Positions 7,579-16,558 of a DNA stretch of 34,965 bases are shown here, one piece after another. Under the pieces are notes generated by a model, which saw nothing but the letters and a program-made list of their open reading frames with translations, was not told where the DNA came from and did no database searches. Each line of letters opens with the position of its first letter. Position 1 is the first letter of the stretch. The position numbers were made by a program, and so were the translations under genes. Location of the stretch: assembly GCA_005778405.1 (NCBI GenBank), contig SXOA01000002.1, forward strand, positions 1-34,965. The letters run 5' to 3'. Origin of the DNA: Planctomycetaceae bacterium. GTDB lineage: Bacteria > Planctomycetota > Planctomycetia > Pirellulales > Pirellulaceae.

Positions 7579-10389
7579 ATGAAAACCGACGAACTCCGCG
7601 AAAAATATCTGGCTTTTTTTGAATCGAAGGGGCACACCCGCCGCCCCAGCGACGTGCTGGTTCCCCGCTGGGACCCCTCGGTCCTGTTCACCCCGGCTGG
7701 GATGAACCCGTTCAAGGACCACTTTCTGGGGAAGGTGAAGTTGGAGTTCACCAAAGCCACCAGTTGCCAGAAATGCCTCCGGACCGGGGATATCGAAAAC
7801 GTGGGGCGGACCGCCTATCACCACACATTTTTCGAGATGCTCGGCTACTTCAGCTTCGGGGACTATTTCAAGCGGGACGCCATTCACTGGGCCTGGGAGT
7901 TTTTGACCGACAAAAAGTGGCTCGGCATCAATCCCGGCCAGCTCAGCGTGACGGTTTACCTCGACGACGACGAAGCCGCCGGCATTTGGGAAAAGGAGAT
8001 CGGCCTGCCGACGAGCCGCATCGAACGAATGGGGGAGGACGACAACTTCTGGCCGGCCAGTGCCCCCAGCAAGGGGCCCGACGGCGTCTGCGGCCCGTGC
8101 AGCGAAATCTACTTTCATCCCGAGGGGAAAAAGTCGGTCGAAATCTGGAACCTGGTCTTCACCCAGTTCAACCGGGTCGGCGAGCCGCCGAACAATCTCC
8201 GCCCGCTGCCGAGCAAGAACATCGACACCGGCATGGGACTGGAGCGGATCGCCAGCGTGATGCAGGGGGTCGATACTAATTACCATATCGACACCCTCCG
8301 CCCCCTCGTCGAAGCTGCCGGCGAAGTCTGCGGCAGCAAGTACGACCCCGCCAGCGACAACGGCCGCCGGCTCCGGCGGATTGCCGACCATGTTCGGGCC
8401 TGCACGTTTGCCATTCATGAGAATGTGCTGCCGGGACCGAACCGAGAAAAGTACGTCATCCGCCGCCTGCTCCGCCGGGCTGTCCTCGACGGTTATCAAA
8501 TGGGGCTTCGCGACCCGTTTCTTTTCCAACTGGTGCCGAAGGTCGCCGAGATGATGAAGAATCCCAATCCCGAGCTCGGTGACACGATCGAGCGGGTTCA
8601 GAAGGGAATTAAGGCTGAGGAGAATGCCTTCTTTGGAACGGTTGGAGCGGGTCTGGCTCGCATCACCAGCATGTTCGACGACATGAAGAAGTCGGGGCGG
8701 GTCGGCGTCAGCGGCAGCGATTCTGCCGACCTCTATCAAACCTACGGGGTTCCGCCCGAAATGGTCGAGAGCATGGCTGCCGAGCTCAATTACAGTTTCG
8801 ACTGGGACAGTTTTAGAACGTCCATGGAGGAGCATGGAAAGAAGTCGGGCAAGATTGCCGACGTCGTCTTTCAGACCGGCCCTATCGAGTCCCTCAAGAA
8901 GGCTCTCAAGAACACGGAGTTCCTGGGGTACGAGAAAAGCGAAGCTACCGCTGAAATCCGCGGCATCGTCGCCCAGGATCATTTGCTCGATCAGCTCACG
9001 GAAGTTGGCCACGAGAAATCGGTCCAACTCGTCCTCGACAAAACCCCGTTCTATGCCGAGTCCGGCGGCCAAGTCGGTGACACGGGCGTCATCAGCGGCG
9101 ACGGCTTTGAGTTCAAGGTGACCGATACGCAGAAAGATGCCGACCTCATCATTCACATCGGCCATCTGGTCCGCGGGACGATGAAAGCCGGTGCCAAAGT
9201 CACTGCCAAGGTAGACACGGAGCGCCGGCAGGGGATTCGCCGGGCTCACTCCGCCACGCACATCATGCATTACGCCTTACAGAAGAACTTGAGCAAGGAT
9301 GCCCATCAGATGGGTTCCAAAGTCGAGGACGACTGGCTCCGGTTCGACTTTGGCAATCCAGCTCCGGTGGATGTCGAACACTTAGCCGCCATTGAGCGGG
9401 ACGTCGCCGAGAAAGTCGCTGCTGCCGAGCCGATTGGCTGGAAGTTCGTGCCACTGACGGAAGCCCGCACTGCCGGGGCCATGATGCTGTTCGGCGAGAA
9501 GTACCCCGATCCGGCCCGGATGGTCAGCATGGGTAGCTTTAGCCGCGAGCTGTGCGGCGGCATCCACCTCGACAACACTTCCGAGGTCGGCCCGTTCGAG
9601 ATCATCGCTGAGGAAGGAGTCGCCGCCGGTACTCGCCGCCTCGTCGCCCTGACCGGAGCCAAGGCCAAAGAGTACCTCGAGAAAACTGACTTGGCGCTGA
9701 AAGAAATTGCCGGGCATCTCGGCGTGGGCCTGCTCGACGTTCCCGCTGCCGCCAAGACGCTGGCTCAGCAGGTCCGCGACCTGAAAAAGCAGCTTTCCTC
9801 GGGCTCCAAGGGGGGCGGAGCGGATACGGAATCGCGAAAGACTGTCGTGATTTCCAAGTCCGTCCCCTCCACGTCGCAAACCAAAGCTGCTCTCCGCGAA
9901 GTGGCCCGGGCCCTCAACGTCGGCCCTTTCGATGCTCCGGCGCGCGTGGCCGCGATGCTGGAGGAAGTCGAAGAACTGAAGAAGCAGCTTACTCAGCGTT
10001 CCCAGTCCGGCGAGCTCTCCGCCGCCTCGCTTCTCGCCAAAGCCGAAATGGTCGGCGCGACGAGAGTGATCGTGGCTGAAGTTCCCGGCGCGAACGCCAA
10101 CCTGATGCGGCAATTGATTGACCAGATTCGCAAACAGGTGAATCCGTGTGCTATTTTTCTGGCCGCTGTGGAAGGGGAAGGAAAAGTCGTCCTTGTTGCC
10201 GGCATCACTAAGGATCTCGTCGACAAGGGTCACAGCGCCGGCAACTGGGTTCGGGACGTCGCCCCCATCGTTGGCGGTGGCGGGGGTGGCAAGCCCGACC
10301 TCGCCCAAGCCGGAGGCAAGCAGCCGGAGAAACTTCCCGAAGCGCTCGTCAAGGCTCGAGAAGTGGCCCTGGCGCAGTTCGCGGGATAA
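7579..10389 (+). CDS. alaS: Alanyl-tRNA synthetase
   Basis: This 936-aa class II synthetase charges tRNA-Ala with alanine in the cytoplasm. The N-terminus MKTDELREKYLAFFESKGH and the segments FTPAGMNPFKDHFLG, YHHTFFEMLGYFSFGDYFK and GPCSEIYF are the AlaRS catalytic core. The editing domain carries its zinc/active-site set, H557 and H561 (HSATH) with C659 and H663 (CGGIH). The C-Ala domain ends near VVLVAGITKDLVDKGHSAGNWVRDVAPIVGG. It is about 60 residues longer than the E. coli enzyme (876 aa). The extra length is explained at least partly by a second copy of the helical linker before C-Ala (near residues 710-740 and 772-810). The gene appears to stand alone. The 159-base leader shows no convincing -35/-10 pair. 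Confidence 0.98.
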   Translation: MKTDELREKYLAFFESKGHTRRPSDVLVPRWDPSVLFTPAGMNPFKDHFLGKVKLEFTKATSCQKCLRTGDIENVGRTAYHHTFFEMLGYFSFGDYFKRDAIHWAWEFLTDKKWLGINPGQLSVTVYLDDDEAAGIWEKEIGLPTSRIERMGEDDNFWPASAPSKGPDGVCGPCSEIYFHPEGKKSVEIWNLVFTQFNRVGEPPNNLRPLPSKNIDTGMGLERIASVMQGVDTNYHIDTLRPLVEAAGEVCGSKYDPASDNGRRLRRIADHVRACTFAIHENVLPGPNREKYVIRRLLRRAVLDGYQMGLRDPFLFQLVPKVAEMMKNPNPELGDTIERVQKGIKAEENAFFGTVGAGLARITSMFDDMKKSGRVGVSGSDSADLYQTYGVPPEMVESMAAELNYSFDWDSFRTSMEEHGKKSGKIADVVFQTGPIESLKKALKNTEFLGYEKSEATAEIRGIVAQDHLLDQLTEVGHEKSVQLVLDKTPFYAESGGQVGDTGVISGDGFEFKVTDTQKDADLIIHIGHLVRGTMKAGAKVTAKVDTERRQGIRRAHSATHIMHYALQKNLSKDAHQMGSKVEDDWLRFDFGNPAPVDVEHLAAIERDVAEKVAAAEPIGWKFVPLTEARTAGAMMLFGEKYPDPARMVSMGSFSRELCGGIHLDNTSEVGPFEIIAEEGVAAGTRRLVALTGAKAKEYLEKTDLALKEIAGHLGVGLLDVPAAAKTLAQQVRDLKKQLSSGSKGGGADTESRKTVVISKSVPSTSQTKAALREVARALNVGPFDAPARVAAMLEEVEELKKQLTQRSQSGELSAASLLAKAEMVGATRVIVAEVPGANANLMRQLIDQIRKQVNPCAIFLAAVEGEGKVVLVAGITKDLVDKGHSAGNWVRDVAPIVGGGGGGKPDLAQAGGKQPEKLPEALVKAREVALAQFAG

Positions 10390-10697
10390 GGCAACGGCAT
10401 AGACGAGGCCGTGTTCCGTCCGCAGTTGGGCGATCTGTTTGCGGGTTCCTTCATTCGCGCACCTTCGCGCGCCGACATGGGCGATTAGTTCTTTGGCGTT
10501 CACTTTGTCAGCCTCGGACTCCGTCACGAAGTCGGCTGGAGGCGAGGCCGGACACGCTAGCACTCGCGAGCAAATGGAACGGCCATCGAGACCCGGCTGG
10601 GCTTGCCTTGACAACGCAAACAAGGCAATACTAGACTCCCCAATCACGAACGTCCTACTGCTTTATTCTTGCTGTATTACTGGGAAAGTTGTAAACG
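10390..10697. other. 308-base intergenic stretch with a candidate promoter
   Basis: No gene with coding support is seen. The only clear signal is the TTGACA/TAGACT pair at 10608-10637. The reverse strand has a reading frame that continues from the alaS antisense strand, but no family resemblance could be recognised. Confidence 0.5.
10608..10637 (+). promoter_or_regulatory. Candidate sigma-70 promoter for the DUF374 gene
   Basis: A perfect -35 hexamer TTGACA (10608-10613) is followed after 18 bases by TAGACT (10632-10637), four of six matches to TATAAT. It lies about 60 bases upstream of the start at 10698. Expected start of transcription is near 10644. Confidence 0.4.
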
Positions 10698-11459
10698 ATG
10701 ACGGAGGCCGTTCTGGCAAACCGCGTGGGTCAGGGAGTGGGTGATCTCGTCCAGCGGGCCCATCGGTTCAGCGACCTTTCCGACTACACGTGTTTTCAGC
10801 GGGCCTCCATTCGCGCCGCCGATCTGGGCTTCTTCGGGCTAATTAGCCTGATCGGCCGCACCGTGAAGTTTGAGGTTGAAGGGCAGGAAAACTGGGAGGC
10901 TTCTTCACAAGATGGCCACATTCCCATCTACACGTTCTGGCATGACTGCATTTTCCTGAGCACCTATTATTGGCGGCAGCGGGGGATTGTCGTGATGACC
11001 TCGCAGAGTTTTGACGGCGAGTACATTGCCCGCTTCATTCAGCGGTTCGGCTACGGCGCGGCACGGGGCTCTTCGACGCGGGGAAGCGTCGGAGCGGTCA
11101 TCGAGATGATCCGCTTGATGCGTCAGCGCCAGCCGGCGGCTTTCACCATCGATGGACCGAAGGGGCCGCGGCATGTCGCCAAAATGGGGGCGGTGATCCT
11201 CGCCAAGAAGACCGGCAATCCCATCCTTCCCTTCACGGTCACCGCCGCGCGCTGCTGGTCGTTCACCAAGAGTTGGGACTCATTCGTAATCCCCATGCCT
11301 TTCACTCGCGCCCGCCTGGAGATGGCCCAGCCGATCTTTGTCCAGTCTGATGCCGACGAAGCCGAGATGGAAGCCCGGCGATGCGAGCTTCAGGATTCAC
11401 TCGACAGTCTGGAAAGCCGCGGGCAAGAGTGGCGGACGGGATTGTCGAAACGCGGCTGA
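10698..11459 (+). CDS. DUF374 lysophospholipid acyltransferase-like protein
   Basis: The 253-aa protein matches the DUF374 group of the LPLAT superfamily. It has FWHDCIFLSTYYW in place of the classical HX4D box, then SFDGEYIARFIQRFGYGAAR with RGSS, and TIDGPKGPRHVAKMGAVILA, a strongly conserved block. Members are membrane-associated and thought to transfer acyl chains to lipid or lipid A-like acceptors. The acceptor here is unknown. A short hydrophobic stretch near residues 44-55 could touch the membrane. No signal peptide is seen. It is not obviously in an operon; a candidate promoter lies about 60 bases upstream. Confidence 0.85.
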   Translation: MTEAVLANRVGQGVGDLVQRAHRFSDLSDYTCFQRASIRAADLGFFGLISLIGRTVKFEVEGQENWEASSQDGHIPIYTFWHDCIFLSTYYWRQRGIVVMTSQSFDGEYIARFIQRFGYGAARGSSTRGSVGAVIEMIRLMRQRQPAAFTIDGPKGPRHVAKMGAVILAKKTGNPILPFTVTAARCWSFTKSWDSFVIPMPFTRARLEMAQPIFVQSDADEAEMEARRCELQDSLDSLESRGQEWRTGLSKRG

Positions 11460-11614
11460 TGCGGGGATCCCATAAATCCTGCCTAGAAGCTGCAATGCAC
11501 ACTGTTGCGGAAGGTCTGCAAATTGGCCGGTGTGGCAGCCGAAGATAAAAAGTGAGGGAGCGATGGATTTGCAGGGATGCGCGGAAGACACCCTCCTCAA
11601 AGCCCAGTCCTACC

Positions 11615-12049
11615 ATGCTCCCCGCAACCTTGCTGAGTCGCTCGCGTCTCGTTGCCTTGGCCCTTGTTTCGCTGTTGGTTCTCGGCAATGTTTGCCGCGC
11701 CACGGATTTGTCCGGCAACTGGTCAGGCACTTGGGCCAGCGGAAATACGCGGCATCATGGGCCACTGCAAGCGGAGTTCGTGCGGCTCAGCGACAGTGAG
11801 TACGAAGTCTTCTTTCGCGGGAAGTTCTTCGCGATTCTACCGTTCCGCTATAGCGTGGTGCTGACCGCCAGCGAGCAGGATGGCGTGGTGACCATGTCTG
11901 GGAGCAAATACCTGGGCCGGATGTTCGGCACTTTTCAATTCTCTGCCGCGGTGACCGACACTCATTTCAACGCCAACTATTCTTCCTGCAAGGACCACGG
12001 CTGCTTCGAAATGACACGCTGCTCGTACGCGACCTGCTGTGAGAAATGA
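11615..12049 (+). CDS. Small secreted protein of unknown function
   Basis: The predicted product is 144 aa from ATG 11615. That start gives a classical signal peptide: basic n-region, hydrophobic LVALALVSLLVLG, and a likely cut after CRA near residue 29. An upstream in-frame start at 11552 would bury the signal. The mature part (TDLSGNWSGTWASGN...) looks beta-rich, resembling small lipocalin-like or DUF-type SGxWxGxW secreted proteins. It ends with a cysteine-rich tail holding five cysteines in about 20 residues (SSCKDHGCFEMTRCSYATCC), suggesting disulfides. I do not recognise a named family. It is followed 41 bases later by the ZIP transporter gene. Confidence 0.7.
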   Translation: MLPATLLSRSRLVALALVSLLVLGNVCRATDLSGNWSGTWASGNTRHHGPLQAEFVRLSDSEYEVFFRGKFFAILPFRYSVVLTASEQDGVVTMSGSKYLGRMFGTFQFSAAVTDTHFNANYSSCKDHGCFEMTRCSYATCCEK

Positions 12050-12090
12050 GTCCCCTTCGCACCCCTCCCTGCGATAGCTAAGATTGGCAG

Positions 12091-13023
12091 ATGCAATTCT
12101 ATGTCATCTTGGCGTGCTACTGCGTCTTGATTGTGGCGGCATCGCTGACGGGGGGCCTGCTGCCGTGGCTCATCAAGCTGACGCACCGGCGAATGCAGCT
12201 CATGATGAGTTTCGTCGGCGGCCTGATGCTGGGGGTCGCCCTCTTGCATCTGCTGCCCCATGCGGTCGCCAAAGGAGTCTCTCTCGACATGGCGGCCTGG
12301 TGGACGCTGGGCGGACTCCTGGCAATGTTTCTGCTGATCCGCGTGTTCCATGTGCATGCCCACGAGCATGGGGAAGGGGCGGAGGGGGACCACAAACATC
12401 ATGGCCACGACCACGGCCACAAGCGATGTGATCACGAGCATGACCATGATCACCGCCACGCGCATCCGCCCGCATTGACCACGGAAAAAAGTTTTAGTTG
12501 GGTGGGTCTCGCCTTTGGCCTCGCGCTCCACACCATCATCGACGGACTGGCACTCGGCGCGGCAGTGGCTGCCGAGGCGGGTGAAGCGGGACATGGTCAC
12601 GGCTGGGCGCTGTACGGTGTCGGAGCGTTTCTTGCCGTCGCCCTCCACAAACCCCTCGACGCCCTCTCGATTACTTCACTGATGGCGGCCGGTGGTTGGT
12701 CGAAGCGAGCGGCTCTGTTCGCCAACATTGCCTTTGCCCTGATGTGTCCGCTCGGCGCAATCGGATTTGTCTTTGGCCTGGGAAAACTCGCTGGCGGGCC
12801 GCAGGATTTGGTCATCGGCTGCTCGCTGGCCTTTGCCGCGGGCGTGTTCCTCTGCATCTCCCTGGCCGACCTGCTGCCGGAGGTGACCTTCCACTCCCAC
12901 GACCAGTTCTGGCTGACCGCCGCACTCTTTCTCGGCGTGGCCCTGGCGATTGGGATCGGATTTTTCGAGCACAAGCATGTCCATGGAGGGCAGGAGCAGC
13001 ATCCGCATGAGCACACCGACTAG
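12091..13023 (+). CDS. ZIP-family divalent metal transporter with histidine-rich loop
   Basis: The 310-aa polytopic inner-membrane protein has about eight hydrophobic segments. A long cytoplasmic loop at about residues 87-126 is very rich in H and D (HVHAHEHGEG, KHHGHDHGHK, HEHDHDHRHAH). Transport-site residues fall in the expected helices: H147 and D151 in LHTIIDGLALG, and H186 with D190 in ALHKPLDALS. These replace the more common HNxPEG and HExPHE. The C-terminal tail is also His-rich. ZIP proteins import zinc, iron or manganese. Substrate cannot be read from sequence, but the His-rich loop favours zinc or a related metal. No Zur-like operator was recognised upstream. Confidence 0.9.
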   Translation: MQFYVILACYCVLIVAASLTGGLLPWLIKLTHRRMQLMMSFVGGLMLGVALLHLLPHAVAKGVSLDMAAWWTLGGLLAMFLLIRVFHVHAHEHGEGAEGDHKHHGHDHGHKRCDHEHDHDHRHAHPPALTTEKSFSWVGLAFGLALHTIIDGLALGAAVAAEAGEAGHGHGWALYGVGAFLAVALHKPLDALSITSLMAAGGWSKRAALFANIAFALMCPLGAIGFVFGLGKLAGGPQDLVIGCSLAFAAGVFLCISLADLLPEVTFHSHDQFWLTAALFLGVALAIGIGFFEHKHVHGGQEQHPHEHTD

Positions 13024-13061
13024 AATGAATTGAAAGGATTTTCCTCGCCTGGAAGTACCTC

Positions 13062-14192
13062 ATGCCGCTGCGGATCAAATGCCCTTCCGGGCACTCGCTG
13101 ATTGTTTCGGAGAGCCGAGCGGGTCAATCCTTTCGCTGTCCCAAGTGCCAGGGAGAAGTGCGCGTGCCGGGGAGTGCCCCTGACAGGCCACCTTCGCCGG
13201 TAGAGATTCGGCCACCAATAGTAAGTGAGCCCGCAAAGCCGCCAGCGGTGGAACCCAGGCCACTCGCCAAGCCCCCGGTCGCCAAACAGTCGCCCGTTCC
13301 GCCTCCCCCACCACCAAGGGAAAGGGACCGCTGGCGACGAGAGGAGACGCAGTCTTCCGCAGAGCCGACCCCTCCGCCTATAACCGTTCCCCCAGTTCCG
13401 CTGAATCTCGCGAGCGAGGGAATCGAGTTCAAGGAGGTTGAGCCGCCGCCGGTCGTGCTTCGAGCTCCGCCGGTCGCTGCCGATAGACCTCCGCCGGTTG
13501 CAGTGGTCGCCGAGCTTCCAAAACTCGCGGAAGATTCTTCACCAGCAGTCCCCCTGGAAGCGATAGTCTCACCGAGCCCCACGTCAGTGACCTTTTTGAA
13601 GGATTTCGCACCTGTGGAGCCTGCTCCCGCTCCGCCGTCCCCGCAGCCGCTTCCATTGGCACCTCCCGCGCCTGCTCTGGGTCTCCCATCTCCGGCACCC
13701 GCAGTCGAACTCCCTTCTCCAGTCGTCCACACTCCCCAGCAAGTCGCCGTTGTCTTTCAACTGGCCGCCGCGATGATTGTCGCTGCGGTGTTCAGCATCT
13801 TCCCCAGTGCCTGGGATCTGTTCGCTTACGCCAGCGGTTCTTCTGCATCACCCCTCGGCCGCTGGGCGATTGTGCTCGGGATGTTGGGAGCGGTGCAGGT
13901 GGCGTATGCCATCTATCTCATCCAGTTGCCCGACTGGACAACAGTTTGGATGGTGACGCTGTTCGCTCTGGCCTCGACGGCCCTCTACGCGATGGCCCTC
14001 GGCCTGACCATCATCTCCGGCGAGGATGGCTGGGTGGTTCGCTTCCTGCAATTGTCGGATAAAGTCGCCGGCGGCAAGGCGGCCCTGTGGTGCCTCTGCA
14101 TGATGAGCGTGATGACCCTGCTCGCTTTCTTCGCGGGCCGCATCTCCGTCCGCTGGCGGCAGACGGAGGCGGTGCTGCGCGAGGCGGCGTAG
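13062..14192 (+). CDS. MJ0042-like zinc-ribbon, proline-rich membrane protein
   Basis: This 376-aa protein has a GGAAG ribosome binding site. It opens with a treble-clef zinc-ribbon-like element (CPSGH then RCPKCQGEVRVPG, so C-x3-H and C-x2-C), a common N-terminus of planctomycete membrane proteins. Residues about 45-225 are a low-complexity linker of proline, alanine and valine. About four membrane segments fill the last 140 residues (VAVVFQLAAAMIVAAVFSIF, WAIVLGMLGAVQVAYAIYL, VTLFALASTALYAMALGLTI, ALWCLCMMSVMTLLAFFAGR). The function is unknown. The layout suggests a cytoplasmic zinc module tethered to the inner membrane. queG follows 20 bases later and may be co-transcribed. Confidence 0.8.
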   Translation: MPLRIKCPSGHSLIVSESRAGQSFRCPKCQGEVRVPGSAPDRPPSPVEIRPPIVSEPAKPPAVEPRPLAKPPVAKQSPVPPPPPPRERDRWRREETQSSAEPTPPPITVPPVPLNLASEGIEFKEVEPPPVVLRAPPVAADRPPPVAVVAELPKLAEDSSPAVPLEAIVSPSPTSVTFLKDFAPVEPAPAPPSPQPLPLAPPAPALGLPSPAPAVELPSPVVHTPQQVAVVFQLAAAMIVAAVFSIFPSAWDLFAYASGSSASPLGRWAIVLGMLGAVQVAYAIYLIQLPDWTTVWMVTLFALASTALYAMALGLTIISGEDGWVVRFLQLSDKVAGGKAALWCLCMMSVMTLLAFFAGRISVRWRQTEAVLREAA

Positions 14193-14212
14193 ATCGCGCA
14201 ATACAATACGTC

Positions 14213-15376
14213 ATGCCTTCAAACGTGGCCTCACTCACGAACGACCTCAAAGCGGCAGCGGAGCGACTCGGCTTTAGCCAGGCGGCGGTGTGTCCGGCGG
14301 TTTCGCCTTCGGGCGCGACGCGGCTGGGAGAATGGCTGCATCTCGGTTATGGAGGCGAGATGGATTACATCAGTCTCCGCCAGCAAGCCTATGCCGATCC
14401 AGGCATGGTGCTCGAAGGGGCTCGTAGCATCCTGATGCTGACGCTCAACTATCGCACTGCGGAGCCTGAGCTGCCCCAAGACGGCCAGGGGCGTATCTCC
14501 CGCTATGCCTGGGGGCCGACCGACTATCACGACGTCATCCACGAGCGGCTCAAAGAGCTTGTGAAGCTTGTCGAAACCAATGTACCCGGTGCGAAGGCCC
14601 GCGGCGTTGTCGATTCCGCTCCGCTCCTCGAGCGAGAATTCGCCCAGCTCGCCGGCCTCGGCTGGATTGGCAAGCACACGCTGCTTCTCAGCCGTCAGCA
14701 AGGAAGCTACTTCTTTCTCGCCGCTCTTCTCACCGATCAGGAGCTCGTCTACGACGAGCCGCAGGACGCCAACCACTGTGGCAGTTGCACGGCCTGCCTG
14801 GATGCTTGTCCCACCGAAGCCTTCGTCCAGCCGCACCTGCTCGACGCCACTCGTTGCATCAGCTACCTGACGATTGAACTGGATGGCCCGGTCCCCCGCG
14901 AGCTTCGCCCCGGCATCGGCGACTGGCTGTTCGGCTGCGACGTCTGCCAGGACGTTTGCCCCTGGAACCGCTTCGCCCCACCCTCCACGGAGCCTGCTTT
15001 TGAGCCGCGGCAAGACGCTCCATCCAATCCAGTTCAACTTGCCGAGCTCTTTGACATGGATGACGCCGCCTTCCGCCTCCGTTTCCGCCACACCCCTCTC
15101 TGGCGCGCCAAGCGCCGCGGTCTCCTCCGCAACGCTGCCATTGTGCTCGGCAATCAACGCGACGCAAAAGCTATTCCAGCGATTCTGTGTGGACTTCGTG
15201 ATTCGGAACCGCTGATTCGCGGAGCGAGTGCCTGGGCGCTGGGGGAAGTTGGGACCGAGGAAGCGAATGCGGCCCTGAAAGAACGATTGGCGGATGAAGA
15301 GGATGGTTGTGTGCGGAGAGAAATTGAGGCGGCGATTCTTCACGCTGCCTCTTCGCAACCGCCGTTCACGCGGTGA
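14213..15376 (+). CDS. queG: Epoxyqueuosine reductase QueG
   Basis: The 387-aa protein (E. coli 379) carries out the last step of queuosine biosynthesis, reducing epoxyqueuosine in tRNA with a cobalamin cofactor and two [4Fe-4S] clusters. Visible are DSAPLLEREFAQLAGLGWIGKH with D134, the cluster cysteines C189, C192, C195 and C199 (CGSCTACLDACP), and C215, C242, C245 and C249 (CDVCQDVCP). A HEAT-like tail lies at about 320-375. ATG 14213 is chosen because the family begins right there; the upstream open frame overlaps the previous gene. The last 37 bases overlap the end of the dus gene on the other strand. No other queuosine genes are in the window. Confidence 0.95.
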   Translation: MPSNVASLTNDLKAAAERLGFSQAAVCPAVSPSGATRLGEWLHLGYGGEMDYISLRQQAYADPGMVLEGARSILMLTLNYRTAEPELPQDGQGRISRYAWGPTDYHDVIHERLKELVKLVETNVPGAKARGVVDSAPLLEREFAQLAGLGWIGKHTLLLSRQQGSYFFLAALLTDQELVYDEPQDANHCGSCTACLDACPTEAFVQPHLLDATRCISYLTIELDGPVPRELRPGIGDWLFGCDVCQDVCPWNRFAPPSTEPAFEPRQDAPSNPVQLAELFDMDDAAFRLRFRHTPLWRAKRRGLLRNAAIVLGNQRDAKAIPAILCGLRDSEPLIRGASAWALGEVGTEEANAALKERLADEEDGCVRREIEAAILHAASSQPPFTR

Positions 15377-16410
15377 ATGGCGGGATCAGGATGGCAACCC
15401 GGGAGGTCTTCGGTGTACCACTGGGCGAGGGTAGCTTTCCAATCTTCCAGGCAACGGACTTTGGTAAAAGCTTCTCGCAGGGGAATGTGCTGCGGGTGGA
15501 GGGCGGCGTACTTGATGCCAAACTTCCGCATCTCGGCGCTGGCCCGCTGTTCGCCGTAAAGCTCCATCGCCAGGCGGAAGTGTTCCAGGATGACGTCTCT
15601 CTGCTGATGAAGTGATGGCGGTGGCGGCAGCGGTTGGCCGGCGGCGAGGGCACGGGCTTGCTGGAAAATCCACGGGTTGCCAATCGCACCGCGGGCGATG
15701 GTGACGCCGTCGATACCGGTTTCACGGAGCATGTCCAGGCACGCTTGGGCCGAGAACAGGTCCCCGCTGCCGAGGATGGTTCGGCTGCCGACGTGCCGCT
15801 TCACTTCGGTCAAAAAGCTCCAGCGGCTGGGGCCGATGTAGCGCTGCTCCACCGTGCGGCCGTGGACGGTAACGGCGGCGATGCCGGCCGCGAACGCCCC
15901 GTCGAGAATCTCGAAGAAGCGGTCGCGGCTCTCCTGCGTGTCGTCGATGCCGCGCCGCATTTTGACGGTGACCGGAATGTGCGGCGGCACGCTCTCCCGC
16001 GTGCGGCGGACGATTTCCAGAGCCACCTCCGGCTGACTGAGATGAAAGCCGCCGCGGCACCGGCCAAGAACCTTTTTCACCGGGCAGCCGAAATTGATAT
16101 CGACGACGTCGAAACCCGCCGCAGCCAGCCGAACCGCCCCCGCCGCAAACTGCTCCGGCTCCGCCCCCATGAGTTGGGCGGCGACCGGATGCTCGTCGTC
16201 ACTGATGTGCAGGAAGTGCTTGTTCCGCTTGCGGTTCTCCTTCATCGCCACAACGAACTGGTCGAGCAGTACCTCGCACAGCGTGTACGAGGCCCCATGC
16301 CGCCGCGCCAGCAGCCGCATCGGCCAGTCGCTGTAGCCGGAAAGCGCCGCCTGGACAAACGGCGAGCCGATTTCGACGGCACCGATGCGAAGATGGGGAA
16401 GCGGGGACAT
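15340..16410 (-). CDS. tRNA-dihydrouridine synthase (Dus family, DusB-like)
   Basis: The 356-aa FMN enzyme reduces uridines in the tRNA D-loop. It shows VQAALSGYSDWPMR near the N-terminus (usual AxMxGxTDxxFR), DINFGCPVKK with catalytic C109, VTVKMRRG, VHGRTVEQRYIGPSRW, GSGDLFS and GVTIARGAIGNPWIF. The normally GAGSALL-like segment after the catalytic loop is RCRGGFHL. ATG with complement 16408-16410 is used since the family starts there; an open frame to 16467 would run into the divergent gene region. The gene converges on queG with a 37-base tail overlap, so two tRNA-modifying enzymes lie end to end. Confidence 0.93.
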   Translation of the reverse strand: MSPLPHLRIGAVEIGSPFVQAALSGYSDWPMRLLARRHGASYTLCEVLLDQFVVAMKENRKRNKHFLHISDDEHPVAAQLMGAEPEQFAAGAVRLAAAGFDVVDINFGCPVKKVLGRCRGGFHLSQPEVALEIVRRTRESVPPHIPVTVKMRRGIDDTQESRDRFFEILDGAFAAGIAAVTVHGRTVEQRYIGPSRWSFLTEVKRHVGSRTILGSGDLFSAQACLDMLRETGIDGVTIARGAIGNPWIFQQARALAAGQPLPPPPSLHQQRDVILEHFRLAMELYGEQRASAEMRKFGIKYAALHPQHIPLREAFTKVRCLEDWKATLAQWYTEDLPGCHPDPAIHRVNGGCEEAA

Positions 16411-16558
16411 GCTTTCAGCGTAACGCAGTGGGCTGGGAGTGGGGAGTGCTATCAGTGACTCTGCCACGGGTACCGATTTTTCCGGCAGAGCAAGGTGCGC
16501 CTGGGCCGAAGATAAGAAGTGTACCCCCGCGCCTCATCCGCTAGCACGTCTGCTTGAA

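Noticed and set aside
7567..9270. 567-codon open frame antisense to alaS
   Set aside because: It is a mirror of the G+C-rich codon pattern of alaS and shows no family resemblance or own start signals.
9382..10647. 421-codon reverse frame extending into the alaS-acyltransferase gap
   Set aside because: Most of it is alaS antisense. The intergenic part (KELIAHVGARRCANEGTRKQ) looks faintly protein-like, but I could not tie it to a family.
12445..12480. His-rich codon repeats in the ZIP loop as a DNA repeat
   Set aside because: The periodicity is explained by histidine/aspartate codons of the metal-binding loop.
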